In this document: positions 48,930 to 58,292 of the stretch, in pieces
Layout of the letters: each line of letters opens with the position of its first letter
Numbering within the stretch: the stretch's first letter is position 1
Assembly (NCBI GenBank): GCA_963772935.1
Contig: CAVYZK010000009.1
Location: 434,001-498,000, forward strand
Direction of reading: 5' to 3'
From: JANNNF01 sp963772935
GTDB lineage: Bacteria > Pseudomonadota > Alphaproteobacteria > Rhodobacterales > Rhodobacteraceae
DNA: 64,000 nt
The notes under the pieces: model-generated
Told to the model about the DNA's origin: nothing
The model's database searches: none
The model's input: the letters and a program-made list of their open reading frames with translations, nothing else
Translations under genes and position numbers: made by a program

Positions 48930-49174
48930 TTAATCCGGCGCTTTAGTCGTCAACGCGAGTGCGTGCAACTGACCGATTGGCCCCGTCCATGCTTGCCCTT
49001 CAGGCTGGCATAGACGGCACGTTGTTGCTGCACCCGGTTCATGCCCTTGAAGCTGGCGTCGATCACTTCGGCCGCCCAGTGATTGCCGTCGCCGGCCAGA
49101 TCGGTGATCGTGATCTTGGCCTGCGGGAACCCCTCGCGGATCAGCATTTCAATATCGCGGGCTTCCATTGCCAT
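48930..49174 (-). CDS. bolA: BolA family protein (frameshifted in this sequence)
   Basis: About 81 residues when corrected. The BolA core is seen (ITITDLAGDGNHWAAEVIDA, then NRVQQQRAVYASLKGK). The open frame ends in RGQSVSCTHSR, unlike the family. One base is missing at about 48979-48985; the other frame ends GQLHALALTTKAPD, the normal BolA C-terminal helix, with a stop at 48930-48932. BolA proteins bind [2Fe-2S] clusters with monothiol glutaredoxins, whose gene lies two genes downstream. ATG at 49174 is chosen, with AAAGGA upstream. Confidence 0.9.
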
Positions 49175-49287
49175 TCGTGTCGTCCTTTGCGCCGTTGCAA
49201 CCAAATCTAAGGTGCCGCCCGCCCCGGCGCAAGCGGATCAGCCGTCACCGTGATCAGATTTGCTCTTTCACAAATACTCACCTTTTC

Positions 49288-51442
49288 TTACGCAATGGCC
49301 CGCGCAAACGCCCCACGATAGATCGCTGACAGGTCGGCCATCGACCGCGCCTCATCGCCAAACCGTACCTCAGTGCCGCCAAACGCCCCGACGATTGCCA
49401 CCGGCACATTGCCCGCGCCCGCCATCAGCGCCGCCGCATTGTCAGCCGAGCAGGCCACCAGATAGCGCGCCTGATCTTCGCCAAACAGGGCAGGGATATC
49501 GCCTGCCCTCAGCGTGACCCCAAGACCCGCACCTTCGGCCATCTCGAACGCCGCCAGGGCCAGCCCACCATCGGCAAGGTCGGTCGCGGCGCGGATCAGG
49601 CCACGGCTGGCCCGCAGAAACTCGCCGTGCAGGCGCTCGGCGGTCAGGTCCACATGCGGGGCGTCGCCGTCCTCGATCCCGAACGCTTCGGCCAGCAGGG
49701 CGGATTGGCCCAGGTGGCTGCCTGTGGACCCGATCAGCACGGCCACATCGCCCGCCATCGGGCGGCCAGCGATCAGATCATCCAACGATGCCAGAATCCC
49801 GACCGCGCCAATGGTCGGCGTCGGCAGAATGCCCGACCCATCGGTTTCGTTATACAAAGACACGTTGCCCGACACGATCGGCATATCCAAGGCGATGCAC
49901 GCAGCACCAATGCCTTTGATCGCCCCGACCATCTGCCCCATGATTTCCGGCTTTTCCGGATTGCCGAAGTTCAGGTTGTCGGTGGTCGCCAGCGGCGCGG
50001 CCCCAACGGCGCAGAGGTTGCGGTAAGCCTCGGCCACCGCCTGCTTGCCGCCCTCGAACGGGTTCGCCTTGACGTAGCGGGGGGTCACATCGGACGTGAA
50101 CGCGAGGCCCTTGCCCGTGCCATGCACCCGCACCACACCAGCGCCCAGACCGGGGGCGACGACCGTATCAGCCCCAACCTGGCTGTCGTATTGTTCATAG
50201 ACCCAGGCCTTGTGCGCATAGGACGGGCTGGAAATCAGCGCCGTCAGCCCTGCAATCGCGCCAATCGCGGGCACATCGCCCAACGGGGCGGCGGGCGGGC
50301 GTTTCCACCCAAGGGCGGTCATATTCCGGTGCAGAGGACGAGAGTTTCGACAGCGGCAGATCGGCCTTGATCTCATTGCCATGCAGGATCAGAAAACGAT
50401 CCTCGGGGATGGTTTCGCCCACAATGGCAAAATCCAGATCCCATTTGACGAAAATCGCGCGGGCCACATCCTCAAGTTCCGGCTTCAGAACCATCAGCAT
50501 GCGTTCCTGAGACTCGGACAGCATCATCTCATAGGCGGTCATGTGGGTTTCGCGCTGTGGCACCGCGTCAAGTTGCAGCTTGATCCCCAAGCCGCCCTTG
50601 TCGCCCATTTCCACCGCCGAACAGGTCAGGCCAGCGGCTCCCATGTCCTGAATGGATATCACGGCACCCGATGCCATCAATTCCAGACAGGCTTCCAGCA
50701 GCCGCTTTTCGGTGAAGGGGTCGCCGACCTGCACGGTGGGGCGCTTTTCCTCAATCGTGTCGTCAAACTCGGCGGAGGCCATGGTGGCCCCGCCCACGCC
50801 GTCGCGGCCCGTCTTGGCCCCAAGGTAGACCACGGGCATCCCCACGCCCGATGCGACCGAATAGAAAATCTTGTCGGCATCGGCGAGGCCCGCCGCAAAG
50901 GCGTTGACCAGACAGTTGCCGTTGTAGGATTTGTGGAACCGCACTTCGCCGCCCACGGTCGGCACGCCAAAGGCGTTGCCATATGACCCCACGCCCTCAA
51001 CCACGCCCTTCACCAGATGCGCGGTTTTCGGGTGCGACGGCACCCCGAACGACAGCGAGTTCATCGCCGCAATCGGCCGCGCGCCCATGGTGAACACATC
51101 GCGCAGAATGCCGCCGACACCGGTGGCAGCGCCCTGATGCGGCTCGATGTAGGACGGGTGGTTGTGGCTCTCCATCTTGAAGATCACCGCCTGCCCATCG
51201 CCGATATCGACCACACCCGCATTTTCACCCGGCCCGCAGATCACCTGCGGCCCGGTGGTCGGCAGGGTGCGCAACCATTTCTTCGACGATTTGTAGGAAC
51301 AATGCTCGTTCCACATCGCCGAGAAAATCCCAAGCTCGGTGAATGACGGCACCCGCCCGATGATCCCCAGCAGGCGCTGATACTCGTCAGGCTTCAGCCC
51401 GTGCGAGGCCACCAGTTCCGGGGTGATTTCGGGTTCGGTCAT
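49288..51442 (-). CDS. purL: Phosphoribosylformylglycinamidine synthase subunit PurL (frameshifted in this sequence)
   Basis: PurL is the synthetase subunit of the step that turns FGAR to FGAM in purine synthesis; it works with PurQ and PurS. Corrected length is about 717 residues, normal for the small form. Motifs are WNEHCSYKSSK, FKMESHNHPSYIEPHQGAAT, GGATMASAEFDD, MGAAGLTCSAVEMG and the second half ATTDNLNFGNPEKPEIMGQM. The frame breaks at 50290-50299 (an extra C in CCCGCCCGCC): after RPWVETPA the other frame continues APLGDVPAIGAIAGLTALIS. ATG at 51442 has GGAGG seven bases upstream. Confidence 0.95.
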
Positions 51443-51677
51443 CCTGTGCCTCCAACGGTCATCCTTGCGCGCGCTCTTAGGGCATAGGGGGGGCAAGGGG
51501 AAGATCAAAGGCTGAACCGGCAGAAAATTCGGGGAAAATGCCGTAGCCCCCTTGGGTCATGACCGGGCTGGGAAACAGCGACGGGCAGCCCGGAGACAGC
51601 GTCGCCGCTCACAAGAAACCAATGCAAATTCCTACCCTTATCGGGGTAAATTAACGCTATGGATCATTGAAAACGAT

Positions 51678-51752
51678 TGGCTGGGGCGCCAGGATTCGAA
51701 CCTGGGTATGTCGGTACCAAAAACCGATGCCTTACCGCTTGGCGACGCCCCA
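51678..51752 (-). tRNA. tRNA-Gln (anticodon TTG)
   Basis: A 75-base minus-strand sequence. Acceptor TGGGGCG pairs with CGCCCCA, the D arm is GCCAAGCGGTAAGGC, the anticodon loop has TTG within a CGGTTTTTGGTACCG stem and loop, the T arm has GGTTCGAATCC, and CCA is encoded. The features are typical of glutamine tRNA. Confidence 0.95.
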
Positions 51753-51937
51753 ACCGTAGGCGGGTTATTAGCGAAGGTGGTTTGGGGCCGCAAGGGGCTT
51801 TTGTCGAAAACCGGATTTGGGGCTGCGGTTCTTTTGTCAGCCAGCACAGACCAGCTCCGGCACCGGCTGTCCTTTTCGTGATTTCGCGGGCCAGCGGTTT
51901 CCTGCCTATGGTGACGTTGATCTGAAGGAGTGCGTCC

Positions 51938-52393
51938 ATGATTCTGCGAAATACCGGGCTTGCGGCGTTTCTTTTGTTGTCACAGGTGCCAGCCGCCCAT
52001 GCGGAAACCGGCGTGCCGATCACGCTGACGGGCGAGTTTATTGATACCTGGTGCTATATGTCAGGGGTGATGGGGGGGCCGGATGCTGTGGTCGGGTCGG
52101 CGCATCATACCTGTGCGCTATGGTGTTCGGCGGGGGGGATTCCGGTGGGGCTGCTCGCCCCGGACGGTACGGTTTACATGGTGCTGAAGGTCGCGGCGGA
52201 CGCGCAATCTAACGGCAGCCCGATGTTGCTGTCGATGGCGTCTGACACGGTGACCGCCGATGGCCTGCTCTATAAACGTGACGGGCTGAATTACATCGTT
52301 GTGAACGAAATTGTCGATGTGGCCGGGATCACCAACCCCACCCATGACGATTACGGCACGGTGCCAGATTTCGTCATCCCGGAACTGCAGTGA
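51938..52393 (+). CDS. Secreted protein with HxxC-x3-C motif, first gene of a SCO cluster
   Basis: A 151-residue protein with a signal peptide (MILRNTGLAAFLLLSQVPAAHA). The mature part has three cysteines: DTWCYMSG, and HHTCALWCSAGGIPVGLLAP, an HxxCxxxC pattern that could bind a metal or form a disulphide. The GIPVGLL block followed by a short beta strand (DGTVYMVLK) resembles a family of secreted proteins of unknown function. It is the first of three coupled genes ending in SCO1/SenC. ATG is preceded by AAGGAG. Confidence 0.82.
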   Translation: MILRNTGLAAFLLLSQVPAAHAETGVPITLTGEFIDTWCYMSGVMGGPDAVVGSAHHTCALWCSAGGIPVGLLAPDGTVYMVLKVAADAQSNGSPMLLSMASDTVTADGLLYKRDGLNYIVVNEIVDVAGITNPTHDDYGTVPDFVIPELQ

Positions 52394-52401
52394 GGCACGC
52401 C

Positions 52402-52971
52402 ATGAAACGTCTTTTGATCTGCGCCGCGCTGACATTGCCCAACCCTTTGGCTGCGCAGGATTTCTCGGCGGGTTCCACGGCAGAAAGCTGGAACCTTTAC
52501 GCCGAACAACCCGCCTTCTTTGCGGCCAAAGTCACGGACGCGCTTTGTGCCGTGACGGGGGATTGCCCGGCCGATTGCGGGGCGGGCCAGCGGCAGATGG
52601 GCTTGCTGCGCAAGACGGACGGCGTGTTCGTTCTGGCGGTCAAGAACGGCCAGCCGGTGTTTTCCGGCGCTGCCAACGATCTGGCCCCCTATTGCGGGCA
52701 AGACGTTGAGGTGGACGGCTTGATGCTGAACGACCCCGATATTGGGGCTGTCAACGTGTTTCAGGTGCAGAAAATCCGCCCGGCAGGCAGCGTGGACTGG
52801 GCGCGCGCCAACCTCTGGACCAAAGAGTGGCAAGCCGCGTTTCCCGAGGCCACAGGCAAAGAGCCGTGGTATCGCCGCGACCCGCGCATCACGGCGCTGA
52901 TTGCTGCAGACGGCTATCTGGGCTTGGGGCCGGCGGTGGATGCGGCCTTCATCGCTGCGCAAAAGGAATGA
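52402..52971 (+). CDS. Secreted cysteine-containing protein, second gene of the SCO cluster
   Basis: A 189-residue protein with a signal peptide (MKRLLICAALTLPNPLAAQD). The mature part has conserved cysteines in DALCAVTGDCPADCGAGQRQ and LAPYCGQDVEVDGLM. No catalytic domain is recognised. It starts eight bases after the first gene and its stop overlaps the SCO start by four bases. It is probably a periplasmic partner, possibly in copper handling or in thiol chemistry, an inference from position and cysteines. ATG at 52402 is preferred over GTG at 52390. Confidence 0.8.
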   Translation: MKRLLICAALTLPNPLAAQDFSAGSTAESWNLYAEQPAFFAAKVTDALCAVTGDCPADCGAGQRQMGLLRKTDGVFVLAVKNGQPVFSGAANDLAPYCGQDVEVDGLMLNDPDIGAVNVFQVQKIRPAGSVDWARANLWTKEWQAAFPEATGKEPWYRRDPRITALIAADGYLGLGPAVDAAFIAAQKE

Positions 52972-53561
52972 AGGCCGCTTTGGCGCTGTGTCTGATGGCG
53001 GGGGCTGCCTTTGCGCATGGTGCCGACGTGCATCCGGTTCCGGACATTGGCGACAGTGCAGGCACGCCGTTTCCGATGGCGATTGGCGGACCGTTCAGCC
53101 TGACCGATCAACACGGCCAGAGCAGAACCGAAGCCGACCCGGCGGGCCATCTGCAACTGCTGTTCTTTGGCTATGCCAATTGTCAGGAAATCTGCTCGGC
53201 GGCCTTGCCACAGATGGCCGATGTCGCCCGCCTGTTGGCCAAACGGCACATCGCCGTCACGCCGGTTATGATTACCGTCGATCCCGCACGGGACACCGCC
53301 GATGTCATGCAGGCAGCGCTTGCGAAATTCAGCCCGGATTTCATCGGTCTGACGGGCGATCCTGCCGCGCTTGCGCAGGCTTACAACGCGTTTTCGGTGG
53401 ACAGCAGTCTGGTGTTTGAGGCTCCCACCGGGCCGGTCTATGCGCATGGCAGCCTGATCTATCTGCTGGATGGGGCGGGGCAAATGCTGACGCTGATCCC
53501 GCCAGTTTTATCGACGGATCAAGTGGTTGATTTGATCGCGGGCTATGCGGCCAAAACCTAG
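52968..53561 (+). CDS. SCO1/SenC-family copper chaperone
   Basis: A 197-residue protein with an N-terminal signal sequence (MKAALALCLMAGAAFAHG) and a thioredoxin-fold domain. The copper-binding CxxxC is GYANCQEICSAALP, and the third ligand His is in YAHGSLIYLLDG. The pattern VMITVDPARDT is typical. SCO proteins deliver copper to the CuA site of cytochrome oxidase or act as thiol reductases. It ends a three-gene cluster with two secreted cysteine proteins, start overlapping the previous stop (ATGA). No oxidase genes are in the window. Confidence 0.88.
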   Translation: MKAALALCLMAGAAFAHGADVHPVPDIGDSAGTPFPMAIGGPFSLTDQHGQSRTEADPAGHLQLLFFGYANCQEICSAALPQMADVARLLAKRHIAVTPVMITVDPARDTADVMQAALAKFSPDFIGLTGDPAALAQAYNAFSVDSSLVFEAPTGPVYAHGSLIYLLDGAGQMLTLIPPVLSTDQVVDLIAGYAAKT

Positions 53562-53601
53562 CGCCATTGCTGCGCGCGGCGTGGCGGGATAGACCACGCG
53601 C

Positions 53602-54777
53602 ATGACCTATGACGTGATCATTCTTGGGGCCGGGGCGGCCGGCATGTTCTGCGCCATTGAGGCCGGGCGTCGCGGGCGGCGGGTGCTGGTGATCGACCAT
53701 GCCAAGGCGGCGGGCGAAAAGATCCGCATCTCGGGCGGAGGGCGGTGCAATTTCACCAATCTGGGGATTGCGCCCGACCGGTTTCTGTCGCGCAACCCGC
53801 GTTTCGCGCTGTCGGCGCTGAAGCGCTATACCCAGTGGGATTTCATCGCGCGGATGGATGCGGCGGGTATCGGCTGGCATGAAAAGACCTTGGGGCAGTT
53901 GTTCTGTGACGGGTCGGCCAAGCAAGTCGTCGATATGCTTTTGCAGGACATGCGCGCGGCAGGTGTGACTCTGTGGCTGGGGTGTGAGGTCGGGACGGTT
54001 GCAAAGGCCCCCGGTGGCTATGCCGTGACAACCGCGCGGGGCGAGGTGCGGGCGACGTCGGTTGTGGTGGCAACGGGGGGCAAGTCTATTCCCAAAATGG
54101 GGGCGACGGGATTTGGCTATCGGATCGCCGAGCAATTCGGGCTGCCGCTGGTCGAAACCCGGCCCGGTCTGGTGCCGCTGACCTTTGCGGATCAGGAACT
54201 GGCGTGGATGGTGCCGTTGGCCGGGGTGGCGGTGCAGGGGCGGGTGACAGCGGGGCGCACGGGCTTTGACGAGGCACTGCTGTTCACGCATCGCGGGCTG
54301 TCGGGGCCTGCGGTGTTGCAGGCGTCGAGTTACTGGCGTGAGGGCGAGGCTGTGGTTTTGAACCTGTGCCCCGGTCAGGATATGCCCGCCCTGCTGCGCG
54401 CGGCCAAGGCCGAGGCGGGCGGGCGGGCGCTGCGGACGGTGCTGGGCCACTGGCTGCCGGACCGGCTGGCCCGGCATATTGAGGCCGCACTTGGGGTGGA
54501 CATGCCAATGGCGGCGGTGCCCGGCGCGGTGCTGGAGAAGGTCGCCGCGATAATGACGGGCTGGTCGCTGACCCCGGTGGGGTCGGAAGGCTACCGCACC
54601 GCCGAGGTCACGCTGGGCGGGGTCGATACCGATGCGCTGGATGGGCGCACGATGCAGGCCAAGGGCTGCCCCGGCCTGTATTTCATCGGCGAGGTGGTGG
54701 ATGTGACCGGCTGGTTGGGCGGGTATAATTTCCAATGGGCGTGGTCGAGCGGGTGGGCGGCGGGGCAGGCCGTCTAA
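53602..54777 (+). CDS. HI0933/YhiN-family flavoprotein (NAD(P)/FAD-dependent oxidoreductase)
   Basis: A 391-residue FAD-binding protein of the HI0933 (YhiN/BaiN) family. Clear blocks are DVIILGAGAAGMFCAIEAGR (dinucleotide fold), ISGGGRCNFTNLG, VVATGGKSIPKMGATGFGYR and the C-terminal FIGEVVDVTGWLGGYNFQWA. The substrate is unknown; some members reduce steroid double bonds. ATG is chosen at the dinucleotide fold. It is probably independent of the SCO cluster upstream by a 40-base gap. Confidence 0.9.
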   Translation: MTYDVIILGAGAAGMFCAIEAGRRGRRVLVIDHAKAAGEKIRISGGGRCNFTNLGIAPDRFLSRNPRFALSALKRYTQWDFIARMDAAGIGWHEKTLGQLFCDGSAKQVVDMLLQDMRAAGVTLWLGCEVGTVAKAPGGYAVTTARGEVRATSVVVATGGKSIPKMGATGFGYRIAEQFGLPLVETRPGLVPLTFADQELAWMVPLAGVAVQGRVTAGRTGFDEALLFTHRGLSGPAVLQASSYWREGEAVVLNLCPGQDMPALLRAAKAEAGGRALRTVLGHWLPDRLARHIEAALGVDMPMAAVPGAVLEKVAAIMTGWSLTPVGSEGYRTAEVTLGGVDTDALDGRTMQAKGCPGLYFIGEVVDVTGWLGGYNFQWAWSSGWAAGQAV

Positions 54778-54835
54778 AGCCGGGACCAAATTCGTTGACA
54801 CGAATTTGCTAATTTCTTCGAAGAAATTGGGTGCG

Positions 54836-55666
54836 TTAGACCCGCAGCGGGTTCGCCTTGGCCAGCCGGTCAAACGCCATCAGGCTGTCGATCAGCGCGC
54901 CCATCTGATGCAGCGGGATCATGTTGGGGCCATCGGACGGGGCGGTATCGGGGGCCTCATGCGTCTCAATAAACACCCCGGCAATCCCGATTGCCACCGC
55001 ACAGCGCGCCATCACCGGCGCAAATTCGCGCTGCCCGCCGGACGAGTTGCCGTTGCCGCCCGGCTGCTGCACCGAATGGGTGGCGTCCATGATAACCGGG
55101 TATCCGGTGCGCGCCATGGTGGGCAGGCTGCGCATATCGGCCACAAGGGTGTTATAACCGAAGGATGCCCCCCGTTCTGTCAGCAAAATCCGGGTGTTGC
55201 CGGTGCTTGCCACCTTATCGGCGACATTCGCCATATCCCAAGGGGCCAGAAACTGGCCCTTTTTCACGTTGACCACCGCACCCGTTTCGCCCGCCGCGAT
55301 CAGAAGATCGGTCTGGCGGCACAGAAAGGCCGGGATCTGGATCACATCGACAACCTTCGCCGCCTCGCGCGCTTGGCCCGCGTCATGCACATCGGTCAGC
55401 ACGGGCAGGCCGGTGGCGCGCACGGCCTCCAACACTTTCAAGCCGCCTTCAATGCCAAGACCCCGCCGCCCCGACAGGGATGTGCGGTTGGCCTTGTCAT
55501 AGCTTGCCTTGAACACGAATTGCGCGCCTGCGGCCTTGCACACCTCGTCCATCACACCCGCGATCATCTGGGCGTGATCCAGACTTTCCAACTGACATGG
55601 CCCCGCGATCACCAGCAAGGGGCGGTCGTTGCCGACGGTCAACCCGCCAAATGAGACATCGTGCAT
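54836..55666 (-). CDS. kdsA: 3-deoxy-8-phosphooctulonate synthase (KDO-8-P synthase)
   Basis: A 276-residue enzyme that condenses phosphoenolpyruvate with arabinose 5-phosphate to make KDO-8-phosphate for lipopolysaccharide or capsule. The motif VIAGPCQLESLDHAQ has a Cys at the position that binds metal in the metal-dependent class (Aquifex type), rather than Asn. Other blocks are FKASYDKANRTS, TDVHDAGQAREAAKV and MDATHSVQQPGG (metal-binding His). It lies directly downstream of the capsule export genes on the same strand (9-base gap), suggesting one surface-polysaccharide operon. Confidence 0.95.
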   Translation of the reverse strand: MHDVSFGGLTVGNDRPLLVIAGPCQLESLDHAQMIAGVMDEVCKAAGAQFVFKASYDKANRTSLSGRRGLGIEGGLKVLEAVRATGLPVLTDVHDAGQAREAAKVVDVIQIPAFLCRQTDLLIAAGETGAVVNVKKGQFLAPWDMANVADKVASTGNTRILLTERGASFGYNTLVADMRSLPTMARTGYPVIMDATHSVQQPGGNGNSSGGQREFAPVMARCAVAIGIAGVFIETHEAPDTAPSDGPNMIPLHQMGALIDSLMAFDRLAKANPLRV

Positions 55667-55675
55667 CTGTAGTCC

Positions 55676-57478
55676 TTAGCTGGAAACCTGTTCGCGCAGA
55701 ATGGCGACGGTCATCGAGATCATCAGGTAGATACCCATGAAAATGAACATGGTCACGAAGGTATTTTCAAACGCCCGCGGATAAGTCGGCTCATCCGGGG
55801 GGGTCGGGCTGACCGAGATGGAAAGGTAGCGCACCTGCCGGTTCGCCTCGGCCCGCGCGGTTTCCATCGCTTGCAAGGACTGGCCAAGCAGCAACTGCCG
55901 GGTCTGCACATCGGCCTGCGCCACCATCAGCTCACCCTGCACGGTGGCAAGCGACGCATTGCCGCCATCGCCCACCGTCAGCTTCGACCGCATGTCCGCG
56001 ATTTCACTTTCCAGTGTGCCGATGCGCCGCACCAACGGGTCCATCCGGGCCTTGTTCGGCGTCTCGTTCGCCTCCATCTGCGCCAGCGACAGCCGGTCTT
56101 TGGTCAGTTGGGTTTCCAGCGCCGAGATTTGCGCGCTCAGCAGCGATACCTCAACCTCGGAGGACAGCACTTTGAACTTTTCCTGCAGCTCTACCACTTT
56201 GCGCTGCGAGGCAATGGCGGCAGCTTCGGATTCATTATAGGCGTCGCGCGCGCCTTTCATCTGGTCGCCGCGCAGCCGTTGGGTCAGGTGATCGACCTGT
56301 TCTTCGGCATAGGTGATCAGTTGCCGTGCCCAGATTGCAGAGGTTTCGGGGTCGCTTGCGACCACCTCCAGCTTGATCAGACCTTCGGTGGGGTCATAGG
56401 CGATTTTGACGTTTTTCTTGTAGACCTTATACGCCGCCTCTGCCGAGGCATCGGGGGCAAGGCGTTGAATGGGGTCGATGTTCGCGGCCTGAAAATGCGC
56501 GCGAAAGCCCAGATCGCCGTCCAGCCGCAGCATGGCATCGCGCGATTGCAGATAGCCCTGCACCGCGATGCTGTCTTGCGAGGTGGCAAATTGCGTGCCG
56601 GAAAACAGCCCGCCCAGACCTGCGGCTGCGGGTTCCGATTGCTGGATCACAAACTCTGACCGGGTGGCATAGAGGGGGGTCGCCACCATATAGAAATACC
56701 ATGCCGCAATCAGGGTGGGCAGAAATATGAAAAACGCCATCCGGGTCGCCAGCAAGATCAGCCGCTTGCGCCTGCGCCGTGCGATATCTTGCTGGATTTT
56801 CTGAATTTCGACGACGTGGTTCTGTTCAACCCGCACTTCGGTGGATGGCACCTGCATGGGCTTGATCGTCTGCGGCAGTTTGACGGCATCACCGGGAATC
56901 GGCGTCAGCCCCCGGTTCAACGGCGGAGCGGTGGGTGGCAGGCCGCCGCCATCATCGCCATTTGCAAGGTCCAGCAGGCTGGGGCGGTGAAACGGGTCCA
57001 TGCCGTTCTGGCGCAGCAGGCGCACGGCGTCATAATCCGACGTGGGTGCCAGATTGTGCTTTTGCGCAAGGCGGCGGGCAAGGCGCAACTGCCGCCCCGT
57101 CAGCCCTTCGCGCCGGATTGCATCCAGTGTGGCGGAGGCACCAGGATCGTCGGTGGGCGGGGCCTTGGCGATATCGGCGGCGGCGGCGGTGGAAAAGCGG
57201 CCAGGACCGAAGCCGTCATCATGGGTGTCAAACAACATCTCGGGCGCAAGTTCGGCAGGCTTAGCGGCGCGGGTATCGGCACGAGGCGGGGCAGGTTGCG
57301 CGACCCGCAGCGCAGGGGCCGCAGGTGCGGCCTGCGCAGGAATGGAAACCGCAGGGGGGGTAACAGCCGCAACGCCAGCAGACACCGGCGCATCAGCGGC
57401 CACAGTCGCAAGCCGCGGCTGAACCGGCAGGTCCGGGCGACGCAGGTTATAGCGGCTAGCTTTGAGTTTCGTATTCAT
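55676..57478 (-). CDS. kpsE: KpsE-type capsule export inner-membrane protein with long N-terminal extension
   Basis: A 600-residue protein of the PCP-3/KpsE family, which links the inner-membrane ABC exporter to the outer membrane. A transmembrane helix at about residues 240-262 (MAFFIFLPTLIAAWYFYMVA) and another near 575-594 frame the periplasmic coiled-coil region (about 380-540). E. coli KpsE is about 380 residues; here the first 230 residues are extra, mostly proline/alanine-rich, with a conserved helical block (LRLARRLAQKHNLAPTSDYD). The gene overlaps kpsT by 23 bases and precedes kdsA. The role of the extension is unknown. Confidence 0.88.
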   Translation of the reverse strand: MNTKLKASRYNLRRPDLPVQPRLATVAADAPVSAGVAAVTPPAVSIPAQAAPAAPALRVAQPAPPRADTRAAKPAELAPEMLFDTHDDGFGPGRFSTAAAADIAKAPPTDDPGASATLDAIRREGLTGRQLRLARRLAQKHNLAPTSDYDAVRLLRQNGMDPFHRPSLLDLANGDDGGGLPPTAPPLNRGLTPIPGDAVKLPQTIKPMQVPSTEVRVEQNHVVEIQKIQQDIARRRRKRLILLATRMAFFIFLPTLIAAWYFYMVATPLYATRSEFVIQQSEPAAAGLGGLFSGTQFATSQDSIAVQGYLQSRDAMLRLDGDLGFRAHFQAANIDPIQRLAPDASAEAAYKVYKKNVKIAYDPTEGLIKLEVVASDPETSAIWARQLITYAEEQVDHLTQRLRGDQMKGARDAYNESEAAAIASQRKVVELQEKFKVLSSEVEVSLLSAQISALETQLTKDRLSLAQMEANETPNKARMDPLVRRIGTLESEIADMRSKLTVGDGGNASLATVQGELMVAQADVQTRQLLLGQSLQAMETARAEANRQVRYLSISVSPTPPDEPTYPRAFENTFVTMFIFMGIYLMISMTVAILREQVSS

Positions 57479-58115
57479 ACATCCGTTTCGCTTCTTCGAG
57501 GGTGTCGAACATATACAATTGGCCGTTGCGCAGCACGCCAGCCGAGCGGCAAAACTTTTCCAGCGTTCCGGGTTGGTGCGACACGATCACCACGGTGGCG
57601 TCCTTCAGCCGTTCGCGCAAGATGCCCCCGGCCCGCTTGTTGAACGCCACATCCTGCGAGGCAGGCATGCCTTCGTCGATCAGATAGATGTCAAACTCCA
57701 GCGCGAGCATGAGCGAGAAAGAAAAGCGCGACTTCATGCCTGACGAATAGGTCGCCAGCGACAGGTCGAAATATTCGCCCAGATCGCACAGCCAGCGGCA
57801 AAATCCTTCGACATAGTCGGGGTCAAGACCATAGAGCCGCGCAATGTAACGGGCATTTTCCTTGGCGCTGTGCTTGCTGATCACCCCGCCCATGAAGCCA
57901 AGCGGAAATGAGATGCGGGACGAGCGGTGAATTTTGCCTTCATCGGGTTTTTCCAACCCGGCCATCATGTTGATGATTGTGGTCTTGCCGGTGCCGTTCT
58001 TGGCCAGAATGCCGACCGAGTTGCCGACATCCACCCGAAACGAGGCCCGGTCCAGAATAACCTTGCGTGTTTTCCCGGTCCAGAATGACTTGGATACCGA
58101 TTCAAACTCGATCAT
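57456..58115 (-). CDS. kpsT: Capsule polysaccharide ABC exporter ATP-binding protein (KpsT type)
   Basis: A 219-residue ATPase. Walker A GILAKNGTGKTTII, the signature ATYSSGMKSRFSFSL and Walker B LEFDIYLIDEGMPASQD match the ABC-2 subfamily for capsule and O-antigen export (KpsT, Wzt); there is no C-terminal sugar-binding domain, so it is the KpsT short form. The permease (KpsM) gene would be expected next to it but is not in the window. The ATG at 58115 is preferred; TTG at 58121 reads a longer N-terminus. Confidence 0.9.
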   Translation of the reverse strand: MIEFESVSKSFWTGKTRKVILDRASFRVDVGNSVGILAKNGTGKTTIINMMAGLEKPDEGKIHRSSRISFPLGFMGGVISKHSAKENARYIARLYGLDPDYVEGFCRWLCDLGEYFDLSLATYSSGMKSRFSFSLMLALEFDIYLIDEGMPASQDVAFNKRAGGILRERLKDATVVIVSHQPGTLEKFCRSAGVLRNGQLYMFDTLEEAKRMYEYETQS

Positions 58116-58292
58116 GTTCAAACCCGATCATGCACGCACCTTTTGGGCCCACCCTCACAGCCTTACCGGGTCTTCGTTAACGCCGGGTTGATACTTTGTC
58201 CAAGGCCTTGCACTAGGCTGGCAATACGGCTCCATTATGTCTGAATGGTGGGTGCGCTGACAATGCACCGTTTTGTGGGCGCGATTGTGATC

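Noticed and set aside
53341..54873. Minus-strand open frame (510 codons) over the SCO and HI0933 genes
   Set aside because: Covers two well-supported genes on the other strand and has no recognisable motif.
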